DNA of 38,377 nucleotides from Carboxylicivirga sediminis (GCF_018156225.1 NZ_JAGTAR010000047.1:1-38377); one strand, 5' to 3'. Shown: positions 1-9,114, counted from the stretch's first letter. Made by a program: numbers and translations. Notes: a model not told the origin generated them from the sequence alone.

Positions 1-134
1 GAATTAAGAACTAAAGAACAATCAGTAAGGTTAGAAACTAATTTAGTGTAAAGTCTAATCTATAACTTTTGTAAACGATGTATCTTAACGAACATGTAAG
101 AGAAAGTGTATTTGTATTGAAGTAAATAATTAGC
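1..134. other. AT-rich leader upstream of the first gene
   Basis: No coding frame is supported here. The stretch is AT-rich and should hold the promoter of the following gene, but no convincing TTG/TAnnTTTG pair stands out. TTTTG at 67-71 with TATCTTAA at 81-88 is too closely spaced, and TGTATTTG at 108-115 misses the TA of the -7 consensus. Confidence 0.4.
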
Positions 135-959
135 ATGACTAAAATGAAATTTAAAAGATATAACTCGCTATTTTTTTTATTACTGCCTTTGGTTATTGTA
201 GGCTATAAAGATAAATCCTTTTCAGTTTTAAAGGAACCCATTTTAGGAATGGAATTTATTAAAATAGAAAAGGGAAGCTTTCTTATGGGAGACTATGAAA
301 ATTTAAGAGGTTCAGAAATTTTACATGAAGTACACTTAAATTATGATTATTGGCTTGGAAAAACTGAAGTAACACAAGCACAATGGCAAAAAATAATGGG
401 AAACAAAGAACTACATCCTCAAAAACCATCTCCATTTCGGAATATAAACCCTGATTTTCCGATAGTAAGTATTTCGTATTTTGATATTGAATTATTTCTT
501 GATAAGTTAAATGATTTATCAACTGAATACCAGTTTCGTCTTCCTACAGAGGCAGAATGGGAATATGCCTGTAGGGCGGGAACAAAAACTCCGTTTTCAT
601 ATGGAGTAATACTAAATGATAGTTTAGCAAACTATAATTCCAAAATAAAATCAAAATATACGATACAAGGCACTTTTATAGGGAGTCCAACTCCTGTTGG
701 CAGCTACCCATCAAATCAATGGGGTCTTAGTGATATGCACGGAAATGTGTGGGAATGGGTTAGCGACTGGTATGCCCCATATACAACTGACAAAGTTACA
801 AATCCAACCGGGCCTTATGAAGGGAAAGAAAAAGTAATTCGTGGCGGTAGTTGGTATTTTGGTGCAGAGAATGCGAAATCTTCATATAGAAGAACTCATG
901 AACCAAATTTATGGGGATTTTCAATCGGATTTAGAATAATTTGTGAAAAGAAAAATTAA
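135..959 (+). CDS. Formylglycine-generating-enzyme-fold (SUMF1/FGE) family protein, exported, lacking the catalytic Cys pair
   Basis: The 274-residue protein has a hydrophobic N-terminal segment (about residues 11-24) that could be a signal peptide or anchor; no lipobox cysteine follows it. The rest is a full FGE-sulfatase domain: the RLPTEAEWEYACRAGT block, DMHGNVWEWVSDWY, RGGSW (residues 236-240) and a final GFRI. True formylglycine-generating enzymes use two cysteines shortly after GGS(Y/W); here that stretch reads WYFGAENAKSSYRRT and has none, so activity on sulfatases is unlikely. Proteins of this fold in Bacteroidota are often exported and of unknown role. ATG at 144 is an alternative start. 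Base composition looks more AT-rich than the housekeeping genes to the right, which fits an accessory gene; the inverted-repeat element just downstream supports this. Family assignment is firm; function is not. Confidence 0.85.
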   Translation: MTKMKFKRYNSLFFLLLPLVIVGYKDKSFSVLKEPILGMEFIKIEKGSFLMGDYENLRGSEILHEVHLNYDYWLGKTEVTQAQWQKIMGNKELHPQKPSPFRNINPDFPIVSISYFDIELFLDKLNDLSTEYQFRLPTEAEWEYACRAGTKTPFSYGVILNDSLANYNSKIKSKYTIQGTFIGSPTPVGSYPSNQWGLSDMHGNVWEWVSDWYAPYTTDKVTNPTGPYEGKEKVIRGGSWYFGAENAKSSYRRTHEPNLWGFSIGFRIICEKKN

Positions 960-965
960 AATATT

Positions 966-1093
966 AACACGAACACACAACATTTTGTATAAGTAATGGC
1001 AGGTAAGAAGCTAAATATCAAGGTTTGTAGCCCGCTCAAACTACATATCGGTTTGACAGGAAAGTGCCACGCAATCGGCCACTACTCATACAA
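966..1093. repeat. Long imperfect inverted-repeat element downstream of the FGE-like gene
   Basis: The arm TTGTATAAGTAATGGC (985-1000) pairs with GCCACTACTCATACAA (1078-1093), 14 of 16 positions. Between them lies a second inverted pair, TCAAAC (1036-1041) and GTTTGA (1051-1056). The left flank from 966 is rich in ACA/AAC. The whole could fold as one long stem-loop. It lies 25 bp after the stop of the FGE-like gene and before the convergent DUF3857 operon. I recall similar elements between accessory genes in Bacteroidota, but this is memory and not a search. It could be an attachment-type recombination site, a terminator-like structure or a REP-like element. Confidence 0.5.
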
Positions 1094-1150
1094 TTTACCG
1101 TCAGACTGTCTAAAAACCTCCTATTTATAGAATCACGAGATCAGATATTT

Positions 1151-1173
1151 TGTATTTTCAAGCATGAAATACA
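1151..1173 (-). terminator. Weak hairpin downstream of the DUF3857 operon
   Basis: TGTATTTTCA and TGAAATACA pair over nine bases with one bulged T around an AGCA loop. It lies 12 bp past the stop of the minus-strand gene ending at 1186. There is no clear U-tract, so an intrinsic terminator is only possible. Confidence 0.25.
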
Positions 1174-1185
1174 TCCAAGGCCAAG

Positions 1186-3153
1186 CTATAAATCAGCCAG
1201 GTTATTATCCACTTTAGTCAGTATAATTTTAGAGTTGATGGCCGCCGTTACTGCATTCATAAAGCGCTTTAACTCCTTGTAGGTGTCTGCCGGATACGTC
1301 TGCTTCTTAAAATTATAACTGGCTATCATCTGCACCTGCTTAGCATTTATTTGGGCTAAAAAGGAGAATGACACATTTTCGGAGTTAATCTTTTGGGGGC
1401 TTGGCAAAGCTTCCACCTTGTAGCCTTCTGGTATCTGAATGGTGGTGATAAAACGATTACCGCGCAGATACACCAAATCTACAGGCAGGCTCCTGTCTTC
1501 CTGCTTAAAGGGATTTTCCTTTTCCACCAGGTTGGCAAAGGGCGACAGTATTAACTGGTTATCGATACGGTCAATCGCCTGCGAGAATTTGAAACTATAC
1601 TTAAACGGCTGCGAGTTATCGGATAAATTAACAGCTTCCATATTCTCAACCTTCAAGCCCTTGCTGCTAATTTTCTTCTCAAAGTTTTCGCGGCTGTTAT
1701 AATACGCTTTGCGCTCCGAAACAGCCGAGTAGCCTGTACACTTTGCCCGGCACAAACCTTCCAGCGCCCCTTCCTCAACATTAACCGATATGGCCATGTT
1801 CAGCTCCTCCAGCGAAGTAGCCGCATTGGATATGGTCACCCATTTCTCACTATCCTCTTCTACTATAAAACCTTTACCATTGATGCAGCGCGATGGAATC
1901 AGGTGATTGGGGCACATATCCTGGGTGGCGTCCACCAGGCGCATGGTCTTATCCACCTCAACCAATATCAGCACATAGTTAAACAGGTTGGAGTAGGGAA
2001 ATGAATCGGTAACCTTACCGTTATCCCGGGTACTGATAATAACCGGTGAAGCCTGCAGGCCAAGGGCGCGCAACGCACCTATGGTGCTCAGGTTGATATT
2101 ACCGATATTTCCCGATAGCTTTTCGTTAAACTCCTTGAAGCTATATTGAGCCCTTTTGCCGGTATAATGGTTCCAGGTAAAATGCTGCTTCATGTAGGTA
2201 AGGACCTTATCAAGTTGCTCCTCCTCGGGCTTATTACTAAGATGCGTAAAGGTCTTGCTCCCCCACTTTTCAGCTTTCTTTATGTATTTTCCAAAATCAG
2301 GATGGTCCAGCAGCTCTTCGGCCATGGATGGCCAGGTGTTCATGTACTTGCGGCTATAGCCCGAGGTAGAATTGATTTCCGACAATTGAAAGTCAATCTT
2401 TTTGATGTAATCATTGCGCGAGGAAATAAAGCTTTCATCCTTAAACGATGGTACATTTTCGAAGCCAAACTCATACACAACATCCTTAAATGGTATACCA
2501 GCATAGGTTCTCTCCAGGCCTTTTTTATCGTATTTTTTGTAATGGTCGAAGGTAGTAGCCCCCTGCAGCCGATAGCGGTACGAGAAAAACGGAATCATAT
2601 TCACCTTATACTCACTGTACAAAACTGGTATATCCATTTGAAATTCCCAGTCTCTGAAATGCTCAAAATAGTGCGAATAAACAGTGTATTTCACATCAAT
2701 AATTGAGCCTTCTTTCACCTGTGGCATGGCAAACTTTTTCATGTACCAGTATTCATTAATGTCTTCACGGTACACATTTTTCTTATCCAGCTCTACCTTT
2801 ACCATTCGCCCGCCTTCGATATTAAAGGTGATGCCTTCTATCTCCTTAACCTCTTCATTCCGTTCGCCTCCCTTATACAATGGTATCTCAAACTCCCCCT
2901 TATCAAAGGCTGCTTCATTAAATATTTTGATACGAACATGCCTGTCAAAGCGAAGGACAAATCCGCCATCATCCTGCACAAACCACGAATCTCCCTTATC
3001 AAACAACACCACAGCTGGCGCATCTTTCTCATAGGCACAGGCCTGTATCTCGGCATCGCAAGGTCGCAAACTTCCAAACTCTATCTCTTGCGCCATGCCC
3101 TTGTTAAACACCCAGGAGGTGAACAGTAAAATGGTGAATAAAAGTGTTTTCAT
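1186..3153 (-). CDS. DUF3857 / transglutaminase-like exported protein with degenerate active site
   Basis: This 655-residue protein has a cleavable-looking signal peptide ending at about residue 21 (MAQ). An N-terminal DUF3857 beta-rich domain follows (about 60-220), then a transglutaminase-like core (about 290-420) and a C-terminal beta domain. The catalytic positions are eroded when compared by eye with the neighbour at 3173-5017: the Cys of GDCK is replaced in GNIN (Ile353), the His of FNH is Tyr393 in FNYV, and only the Asp of LVDAT (Asp408) is kept. It is therefore probably not a cysteine protease or transglutaminase but a binding or structural paralogue. It starts 19 bp after the stop of the upstream paralogue and is likely cotranscribed. 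ATG start at 3153. Confidence 0.88.
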   Translation of the reverse strand: MKTLLFTILLFTSWVFNKGMAQEIEFGSLRPCDAEIQACAYEKDAPAVVLFDKGDSWFVQDDGGFVLRFDRHVRIKIFNEAAFDKGEFEIPLYKGGERNEEVKEIEGITFNIEGGRMVKVELDKKNVYREDINEYWYMKKFAMPQVKEGSIIDVKYTVYSHYFEHFRDWEFQMDIPVLYSEYKVNMIPFFSYRYRLQGATTFDHYKKYDKKGLERTYAGIPFKDVVYEFGFENVPSFKDESFISSRNDYIKKIDFQLSEINSTSGYSRKYMNTWPSMAEELLDHPDFGKYIKKAEKWGSKTFTHLSNKPEEEQLDKVLTYMKQHFTWNHYTGKRAQYSFKEFNEKLSGNIGNINLSTIGALRALGLQASPVIISTRDNGKVTDSFPYSNLFNYVLILVEVDKTMRLVDATQDMCPNHLIPSRCINGKGFIVEEDSEKWVTISNAATSLEELNMAISVNVEEGALEGLCRAKCTGYSAVSERKAYYNSRENFEKKISSKGLKVENMEAVNLSDNSQPFKYSFKFSQAIDRIDNQLILSPFANLVEKENPFKQEDRSLPVDLVYLRGNRFITTIQIPEGYKVEALPSPQKINSENVSFSFLAQINAKQVQMIASYNFKKQTYPADTYKELKRFMNAVTAAINSKIILTKVDNNLADL

Positions 3154-3172
3154 AGTGTGGTGTTGGATTTAG

Positions 3173-5017
3173 TTAGAAATATTCGACAATACCTTTCTGC
3201 AATTCGGCATTGGCACACGCTTGCATAAACTCATAAAAGCCCTCATACTCTTCAACCGGGTAGCTGCCGGCTTTAATGCTGATATGTCGGGTAATGATTA
3301 GTTGATATTCATTAAACTGCACGTCTTTTGTATAGTATCCAAAATCCGTATCAAGCTGCTGGCCTTGCAATCCGCTAATGCGCTTAATAGGTCGAGGCAG
3401 GTTGTATATCAGCGTATCGCTCACATTAAAAGGATAGCTAAAACGCAGCTCCTGCATTCGTTGCTCTGGCTCATCAAGCTTAAAATAGAAAGGACGGATG
3501 GGTTTTATTAAGGAACGATCACCAATGGGCTCAATGGCATTATTAAGCTTCGAGTGTAGCCTCAGATTTATATAAGAGGAGTCGGCATGCGCTCTCTCCA
3601 ACGAAAAATGTGCTATATCGGCGTGCTCTACTATTCCCAACTCCTCAATATAGTCCAGCTTATCTTGTTGCGGTAAGGCATCATTCAAACTCTTAAGATA
3701 GTCAAAAGCTCTGCCTCGCAAGGTGGCTTGTGTTTCCATCTGCAAAGTGCCATCGGCCGCCATGTGAATCGTCGATACATAACTATCGGCCACCTCTTCA
3801 TGGTTTAATGCAGGCGTACGGGTCAATCGGCTGTTTTCACCATCCACCAATAACACCGTACGATTTTGAGTAAAAGTACCCAGGTAGCCAAATGGTGCCG
3901 TTTTATCGGTACACTCCAGCCAAATGGTATCATTGACTTGCGGCACGCACAAAATCACATGATTAAACTGTTGCGATGGATAAGCGGTATTTATCTTAAA
4001 CGGATACTGCCCGGCGTGCACAATGGTATAAACAGAAGCAATACCAAGCTCACTTAATAAAGCTTGCATGTAATTGGTCAGCGCTTTACAATCGCCATAT
4101 CTATTGGCACACACGTATTCAGCGGTCTCTGGCAGCAAGCCTCCAATATCCAGAGCCACATTTACGTAGCGGGTATTATTCTGGAGGTATTTATACAGTG
4201 TATTTATCTTCTCTAACTCACTGTTGCAATCCTTCGTTAACTGGCGCACCCGTTCTTTTTCACTTTCTGGCAGATTATGGCAGTTGGCCTTTAACGCACT
4301 CAGCCATTCGCCAAAACTTTGCCAGCTGGCCGCATTACCTTTCACGCCATAGTTGAACAGTTCCGGCATAACCATTACCTGGGCTTGCAGCTCCCGGCTT
4401 TGCGGACCAAACTTTTGTCGTTCAACAAATTCTACATCGTCAATGGTCCAGCTATATGTCGTTTTACCGTTTAATGATACTTCCTGAGTCTCGCCTACAC
4501 CCTGATGAAAGATACGTACGGCACATTGCTGAGGTACTTCTACTGACAGGCTTGCCTCCTTAACCGGCACATCTTTGCTGCTGCGAGGCATCCACCAGGC
4601 CAGATACAGGTAATCAGTGGCATCAGTTTTATAACTGTACTTAATAATATACGGATAACGATTGTGTAATAGCTTAAAGGACATTTTCATGTTATCGCTA
4701 TGGAACGAATTATCAGAATAGGCATTAGCTCGCACAATGTCTTTTTTCTTCAGCATCCGTATTTTGTTACCTGATAAATTGTAAATACCCGCTTGCAGCT
4801 CCTTAATGCTATTGCCTTTGGAGTAAGGTATTTCAATATCAGCATAACTTAAGCCTTTGGCATTATTAATCTGTATCTCCAGCTCGGTATATTCAACTAC
4901 CCTGAAGCCAGAGTAAGTCACCACTTTATTGTAGCGATTAATCTGACTGTTGTTCTGCTGGGCAGAAACGTGTATACCTATTAACAGACTAAAAAAGAAG
5001 ATGAGGGGTAGGCGCAT
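3173..5017 (-). CDS. DUF3857 / transglutaminase-like exported protein, intact catalytic triad
   Basis: This 614-residue protein has a signal peptide (MRLPLIFFF to SAQ, about residues 1-19), a DUF3857 domain (about 25-210), a transglutaminase core (about 255-380) and a C-terminal beta domain. The triad is visible: Cys310 in RYGDCKAL, His353 in FNHVIL and Asp371 in ECTDKT. This papain-like fold is used by transglutaminases and by peptidases; for the Bacteroidota family the substrate is not known to me. Export suggests a periplasmic or outer-membrane-associated role. It is first in a two-gene unit with the degenerate paralogue that follows at 19 bp. Confidence 0.88.
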   Translation of the reverse strand: MRLPLIFFFSLLIGIHVSAQQNNSQINRYNKVVTYSGFRVVEYTELEIQINNAKGLSYADIEIPYSKGNSIKELQAGIYNLSGNKIRMLKKKDIVRANAYSDNSFHSDNMKMSFKLLHNRYPYIIKYSYKTDATDYLYLAWWMPRSSKDVPVKEASLSVEVPQQCAVRIFHQGVGETQEVSLNGKTTYSWTIDDVEFVERQKFGPQSRELQAQVMVMPELFNYGVKGNAASWQSFGEWLSALKANCHNLPESEKERVRQLTKDCNSELEKINTLYKYLQNNTRYVNVALDIGGLLPETAEYVCANRYGDCKALTNYMQALLSELGIASVYTIVHAGQYPFKINTAYPSQQFNHVILCVPQVNDTIWLECTDKTAPFGYLGTFTQNRTVLLVDGENSRLTRTPALNHEEVADSYVSTIHMAADGTLQMETQATLRGRAFDYLKSLNDALPQQDKLDYIEELGIVEHADIAHFSLERAHADSSYINLRLHSKLNNAIEPIGDRSLIKPIRPFYFKLDEPEQRMQELRFSYPFNVSDTLIYNLPRPIKRISGLQGQQLDTDFGYYTKDVQFNEYQLIITRHISIKAGSYPVEEYEGFYEFMQACANAELQKGIVEYF

Positions 5018-5040
5018 TCTTTTTTTTTCTAAAATAGTAT

Positions 5041-5060
5041 TTTTAGTTAAGCAACTAAAA
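5041..5060. promoter_or_regulatory. Perfect 8-bp inverted repeat upstream of the DUF3857 pair
   Basis: TTTTAGTT (5041-5048) and AACTAAAA (5053-5060) are exact reverse complements around AAGC. The site lies 24 bp upstream of the start of the 3173-5017 gene, so it sits in the promoter or 5' leader of the pair. It could be an operator or a leader hairpin; no regulator is identified. Confidence 0.35.
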
Positions 5061-5087
5061 TTTTGCTGCTTATATGCATCACATTAT

Positions 5088-5116
5088 AAAAGCCACACCC
5101 TAACGGATGTGGCTTT
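5088..5116 (-). terminator. Intrinsic terminator after the GGSD-repeat gene
   Basis: Read on the minus strand, AAAGCCACATCC pairs with GGGTGTGGCTTTT around a GTTA loop, with one G-T pair, followed by a short T run. It lies 25 bp past the stop codon at 5142 and separates the head-GIN gene from the DUF3857 pair. Confidence 0.8.
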
Positions 5117-5141
5117 CAAGATTGTTATTTATTTCTTTTTT

Positions 5142-5831
5142 TTAGCGCTGGCTAATATCACCGGCCCCCGATTCGTTCAGTTGCTTAATCTCAGGATTAC
5201 CGTAAAAAACGATATCACTGCCACCGCTGGCATTGGCAATAATTTCTTTATTGGCCCACACAATAGCATCAGAGCCACCTGATGAAGTGACTTTTACTGT
5301 TTCAGCTTTTAAGTCGCGCGCATTGATATCCGAACCTCCACTCGAAGTAGCTATTAATTGTCCCACTACCCCTTTAATCTTTATATCTGAACCGCCCGAT
5401 GTGGTTAATTTCAATTCATCTGATTTCACCTCAATATACACATCAGAGCCGCCACTGCTGCTTAACTTCAATACTGGCTGCTCCAATACGTTTTGACCGT
5501 ATACATCAGAACCTCCGCTGGCCGAAAGCGCTTCCAATTGTTTAACAGATACATACACCTTAGGCGTTGTTTTTGTACTCCAGTTCCAACTAAAGTTGCC
5601 CTTCATATATATTTTAAGTGTATTCCCTTCCACTTCGGTCATCAGTCGGTGCAAATCATCTTTTTTACACTCTACTTCCACGTCATTGGCATCTGCCTGT
5701 GACAGATATAAATCAATACCCGATGAAACAGTGATGCGAGTAAAATCACCAACAGAACGTTTTTCTTTTTCCTGCGCAAAGACAACGGTTGCCATCAGCA
5801 TCAACATTGTCAACATCATTAATTTTCTCAT
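5142..5831 (-). CDS. Exported head-GIN domain (DUF2807) protein with GGSD repeats
   Basis: This 229-residue protein has a signal peptide (about residues 1-19, ending VFAQ) followed by a DUF2807 / head-GIN domain. From about residue 115 the sequence S-G-G-S-D recurs six times, at intervals of roughly 15-22 residues, plus a seventh variant SGAGD near the C-terminus. Such spacing is what a right-handed beta-helix with a GSD turn on every rung would give. The family is sometimes labelled a putative autotransporter adhesin, but there is no translocator domain here, and the role is unknown. It stands alone between a terminator on its 3' side and the symporter gene upstream on the same strand. Confidence 0.88.
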   Translation of the reverse strand: MRKLMMLTMLMLMATVVFAQEKEKRSVGDFTRITVSSGIDLYLSQADANDVEVECKKDDLHRLMTEVEGNTLKIYMKGNFSWNWSTKTTPKVYVSVKQLEALSASGGSDVYGQNVLEQPVLKLSSSGGSDVYIEVKSDELKLTTSGGSDIKIKGVVGQLIATSSGGSDINARDLKAETVKVTSSGGSDAIVWANKEIIANASGGSDIVFYGNPEIKQLNESGAGDISQR

Positions 5832-5893
5832 ATGCTAAAGATTAAGTATTTAAAAAGTAGGACGCTCATACCTACACTTAAGTTACAGACAAA

Positions 5894-7264
5894 TTAAGTT
5901 TTCTTACGTTCGGCCTTTAAACGTGAAAAATAGCTGACAGTTGCCCGTTTGACATGGGGAGCAAGAATAATGGCTGCAATCATATTAGGAAACGCCATTA
6001 GCGCATAAGCTGAATCAATAAAAGCAATGACCACATCGATTGAAACAACCGCGGCCACCACCGCACTAATAACACTTAGTGTATTGTAAATATTCTTTGA
6101 ACGGGTACCAAATAGGTACGACGCACATTTATTGCCGTAATAAGGAAAAGCGAATAGCGTTGATAAGGCAAAAAACAACACACACAGAATTAAAATGTAA
6201 GGCCCATAAACCGGAATAGCCTTTTCAAATGCCAGTGCTGTCAGGGTAATACCATCTGCATCGCTGGTTTGCCATACGCCTGTCACCAATATAGCCAATG
6301 CTGTCATTGTACATACTATTAAAGTATCAACAATAGGCCCCAGCATAGCCACCAGACCTTCTCTAACGGGTTCATTGGTTTTAGCGGCTCCATGAGCCAA
6401 TGGGGCCGTTCCGATTCCGGCTTCATTGGAGAAAGCAGCCCGCTTTATACCGGTAATAATGATTATACCTACTGCCCCACCCAACACAGCTTCTGCCTCA
6501 AAAGCATCGGTGAATATAAGAACAATGGCATCCCATAACTGATCAGGATGAGAAAAGATAATATACAGCACAACCAGCACATACAAAAGCACCATAAACG
6601 GCACAATGCCCGCTGTTACCTTTCCAATACGCTTAATCCCTCCAAAAATTACGGCTGACATACATATTGCTATAACAATACCGGTAACTAAATCGCTGGT
6701 AAACCCGGTATTAATGCCATTAGGCGACAACACAATATCACGAAACACCTGCGTCAGCTGGTTACTCTGAAAAACCGGGAACACAGCAAACATAGCCGCC
6801 ACAGCAAAAAATACCGCCATGGGCTTCCAGCGCTTCCCTAAACCTTCGGTAATAATATACATCGGACCGCCCTGCACCTCTCCCCGGTCATCCTTCCCTC
6901 TGAACATAACAGCCAGTGTACCGGTAAAGAACTTGGTGGAGACGCCCAGTACTGCACTCACCCACATCCAGAAGATAGCTCCCGGACCACCTGCCGTGAT
7001 AGCCACAGCCACCCCACTGATATTACCCATACCAACAGTAGCTGCCAAAGCAGTTGACAAAGCTTGAAAATGGTTGATTTGTCCTGCTTCATCAGGATCA
7101 TCGTATTTACCCCTTAAAATATCAACTGCATGCGCAATATACCTGAACGGCATTAGCCGGCTATACATCATAAAGAAAAATCCGCCACCTAAAAGTAGAA
7201 TGAGAAGTGGCGTACCCCAAATAAAGTCACTAAATTCGATGATTAGGTTTTCAATTCTTTTCAT
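5894..7264 (-). CDS. Alanine/glycine:cation symporter family protein (AGCS)
   Basis: This inner-membrane sodium- or proton-coupled amino acid symporter has about 456 residues and around ten hydrophobic segments. Family hallmarks are visible: the early GTPLLILLLGGGFFFM helix, the ATVGMGNISGVAVAI block, GGPGAIFWMWVSA, GGPMYI, and SNEAGIGTAPLAHGAAKT. I placed the start at ATG 7264 (MKRIENLI), because this matches the usual family N-terminus; an in-frame ATG ten codons upstream (7294) would add an atypical stretch. The gene diverges from the fumarase gene and shares a 245-bp intergenic region with it. Alanine or glycine is the likely substrate; specificity cannot be read from sequence. Confidence 0.92.
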   Translation of the reverse strand: MKRIENLIIEFSDFIWGTPLLILLLGGGFFFMMYSRLMPFRYIAHAVDILRGKYDDPDEAGQINHFQALSTALAATVGMGNISGVAVAITAGGPGAIFWMWVSAVLGVSTKFFTGTLAVMFRGKDDRGEVQGGPMYIITEGLGKRWKPMAVFFAVAAMFAVFPVFQSNQLTQVFRDIVLSPNGINTGFTSDLVTGIVIAICMSAVIFGGIKRIGKVTAGIVPFMVLLYVLVVLYIIFSHPDQLWDAIVLIFTDAFEAEAVLGGAVGIIIITGIKRAAFSNEAGIGTAPLAHGAAKTNEPVREGLVAMLGPIVDTLIVCTMTALAILVTGVWQTSDADGITLTALAFEKAIPVYGPYILILCVLFFALSTLFAFPYYGNKCASYLFGTRSKNIYNTLSVISAVVAAVVSIDVVIAFIDSAYALMAFPNMIAAIILAPHVKRATVSYFSRLKAERKKT

Positions 7265-7356
7265 TTTTGAAAGATAGAAAAACTGCCATGGCATTCAAAA
7301 CATAAGGCTTATTGCTTTATATTTTTTTAACGGTAATTATTGCACAATTTCTTTAA

Positions 7357-7383
7357 TTGATTTTGAATTAAGTTTTAGATTTG
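7357..7383 (+). promoter_or_regulatory. Putative Bacteroidota-type promoter for fumarase
   Basis: TAGATTTG (7376-7383) matches the TAnnTTTG -7 consensus exactly. A TTG at 7357-7359 lies 16 bp upstream, slightly short for the -33 element. Transcription would start near 7390, giving a leader of about 120 nt. That leader contains AAGTCT near 7440 and AGACTT near 7480, which could pair, so a leader structure is possible. Confidence 0.5.
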
Positions 7384-7509
7384 CACGTCAGCGGTATAAA
7401 CCTGATATAATTTATAACTGATAATATAAAAACTGCTTAAGTCTGGAGTCAGCACCAAACTTCACATTGGAGAAGACCAAAGACTTCTGCCTAATAACCA
7501 ATTTCTATT

Positions 7510-9114
7510 ATGGCTGATTTTAAGTACCAAAAACCGTTTCCGATACAAAAGGACGAAACCCCTTACAGGTTGATCACAAAAGATTATGTTTCTACCATTG
7601 AGGTAGATGGCCGAAAAATATTAAAAGTAGATCCTAAAGGATTAGAGCTGCTTTCTAAAGAAGCATTTTCGGATGTTTCATTCTACCTGCGTCCTACCCA
7701 CCTGCAAAAGCTGGCTAACATACTGCAGGATGAGGAATCATCAGACAACGATCGCTTTGTAGCTCACACCATGCTAATGAACCAGGTGGTGACTGCCGAA
7801 GGCGAATTACCAACTTGCCAGGATACCGGTACTGCCATTGTCATTGGTAAAAAAGGCGAAAACGTATTTACTGGTGCCAATGATGCTGAACACCTTTCGA
7901 AAGGCGTATTTGAAACCTATCGCGATCGCAACCTGCGCTATTCACAGGTAGTACCTTTCTCAATGTTTGAAGAGAAAAACACAGGCACAAACCTGCCAGC
8001 GCAAATTGATATTTACGCCGAACAAGGTAATCAGTACGATTTCTTATTTATGACCAAAGGTGGTGGCTCAGGTAATAAAACCTTTTTGTATCAGCAGACC
8101 AAAGCATTACTAACTGAGGAAAATCTGACCAAGTTTATCCAGGATAAAATTAAAGACCTGGGAACTTCAGCCTGTCCTCCTTATCACCTGGCATTAGTAA
8201 TAGGTGGCACATCTGCCGAGGCAACATTGGCTACCGTTAAAAAAGCATCCGCTGGCTACTTCGATCATTTACCAACTGAAGGCAATGAGGGGGGCCAGGC
8301 ATTCCGCGATTTAGAATGGGAAGCCAAAGTACAGCAGATATGTCAGGAAAGCACCATTGGCGCCCAGTTTGGTGGCAAGTACTTTGTGCATGATGTACGT
8401 GTTATTCGTTTACCACGTCATGCCGCTTCTTGTCCTGTAGGCCTGGGTGTAAGCTGTAGTGCCGATCGCAATATCAAAGCAAAAATAACTGAAGAAGGTA
8501 TTTTTGTGGAAGAACTGGAAAAGAATCCTTCACGATTCGTTCCTAAAGAAGCTCCACACATGGCACCTGCTGTTGACATTGATTTGGACCAGCCAATGGA
8601 AGATGTCTTGAAGGAACTCACCAAATACCCTATTAAAACACGCTTAAATTTATCAGGTACTTTAATTGTAGCACGCGATATTGCACACGCACGTATCAAG
8701 CAAATGCTTGACGAAGGCCAGGCAATGCCCGAGTATTTCAAAAATCACCCCGTTTATTATGCGGGACCTGCCAAGACACCTAAAGGCATGGCTTCTGGTA
8801 GCTTTGGACCTACAACAGCGGGCCGCATGGACCCATACGTTGATTTTTTCCAGAAACATGGCGGGTCTATGATTATGGTAGCTAAAGGTAACCGTTCACA
8901 AGCAGTAACTGATGCTTGTAAGAATAATGGAGGATTCTATTTAGGCTCTATTGGAGGGCCAGCAGCTATCCTTGCCAAAAACAGCATAAAATCAGTAGAA
9001 GTAGTTGATTTTGAAGAACTGGGCATGGAAGCAGTACGCAAAATCAGAGTTGAAAATTTCCCTGCATTTATTATTGTAGATGATAAGGGGAATGACTTCT
9101 TTGCTAAACTATAG
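7510..9114 (+). CDS. fumA: Fumarate hydratase, class I (iron-sulfur dependent)
   Basis: This cytosolic enzyme interconverts fumarate and L-malate and is oxygen-sensitive through its [4Fe-4S] cluster. The length (534 residues) is close to E. coli FumA (548). The three cluster cysteines can be placed: Cys103 in PTCQDTG, Cys222 in TSACPPYH and Cys316 in [11 protein letters not shown]; an extra Cys308 lies in AASCPVG. The N-terminal alpha domain and C-terminal beta domain (Fumerase/Fumerase_C) are fused, as in the one-polypeptide form. It has its own promoter and terminator and so looks monocistronic. It lies about 1.1 kb from PEP carboxykinase on the same strand, and both act around oxaloacetate and C4 acids. 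Confidence 0.96.
   Translation: MADFKYQKPFPIQKDETPYRLITKDYVSTIEVDGRKILKVDPKGLELLSKEAFSDVSFYLRPTHLQKLANILQDEESSDNDRFVAHTMLMNQVVTAEGELPTCQDTGTAIVIGKKGENVFTGANDAEHLSKGVFETYRDRNLRYSQVVPFSMFEEKNTGTNLPAQIDIYAEQGNQYDFLFMTKGGGSGNKTFLYQQTKALLTEENLTKFIQDKIKDLGTSACPPYHLALVIGGTSAEATLATVKKASAGYFDHLPTEGNEGGQAFRDLEWEAKVQQICQESTIGAQFGGKYFVHDVRVIRLPRHAASCPVGLGVSCSADRNIKAKITEEGIFVEELEKNPSRFVPKEAPHMAPAVDIDLDQPMEDVLKELTKYPIKTRLNLSGTLIVARDIAHARIKQMLDEGQAMPEYFKNHPVYYAGPAKTPKGMASGSFGPTTAGRMDPYVDFFQKHGGSMIMVAKGNRSQAVTDACKNNGGFYLGSIGGPAAILAKNSIKSVEVVDFEELGMEAVRKIRVENFPAFIIVDDKGNDFFAKL

Noticed and set aside
1064-1282. Plus-strand open frame over the end of the DUF3857 gene
   Set aside because: It begins inside the inverted-repeat element and runs antisense to a well-supported gene; no family features.
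5233-5496. Plus-strand frame with repeated SEPP motifs opposite the GGSD gene
   Set aside because: It is the antisense reading of the GGSD repeats; the minus-strand frame has a signal peptide, family match and terminator.
5894-7294. Symporter starting at ATG 7294
   Set aside because: The extra ten residues are not typical of AGCS proteins; MKRIENLI at 7264 fits better. This is not decisive.
7436-7490. Riboswitch in the fumarase leader
   Set aside because: Short complementary segments (AAGTCT/AGACTT) exist, but I recognise no known riboswitch consensus.
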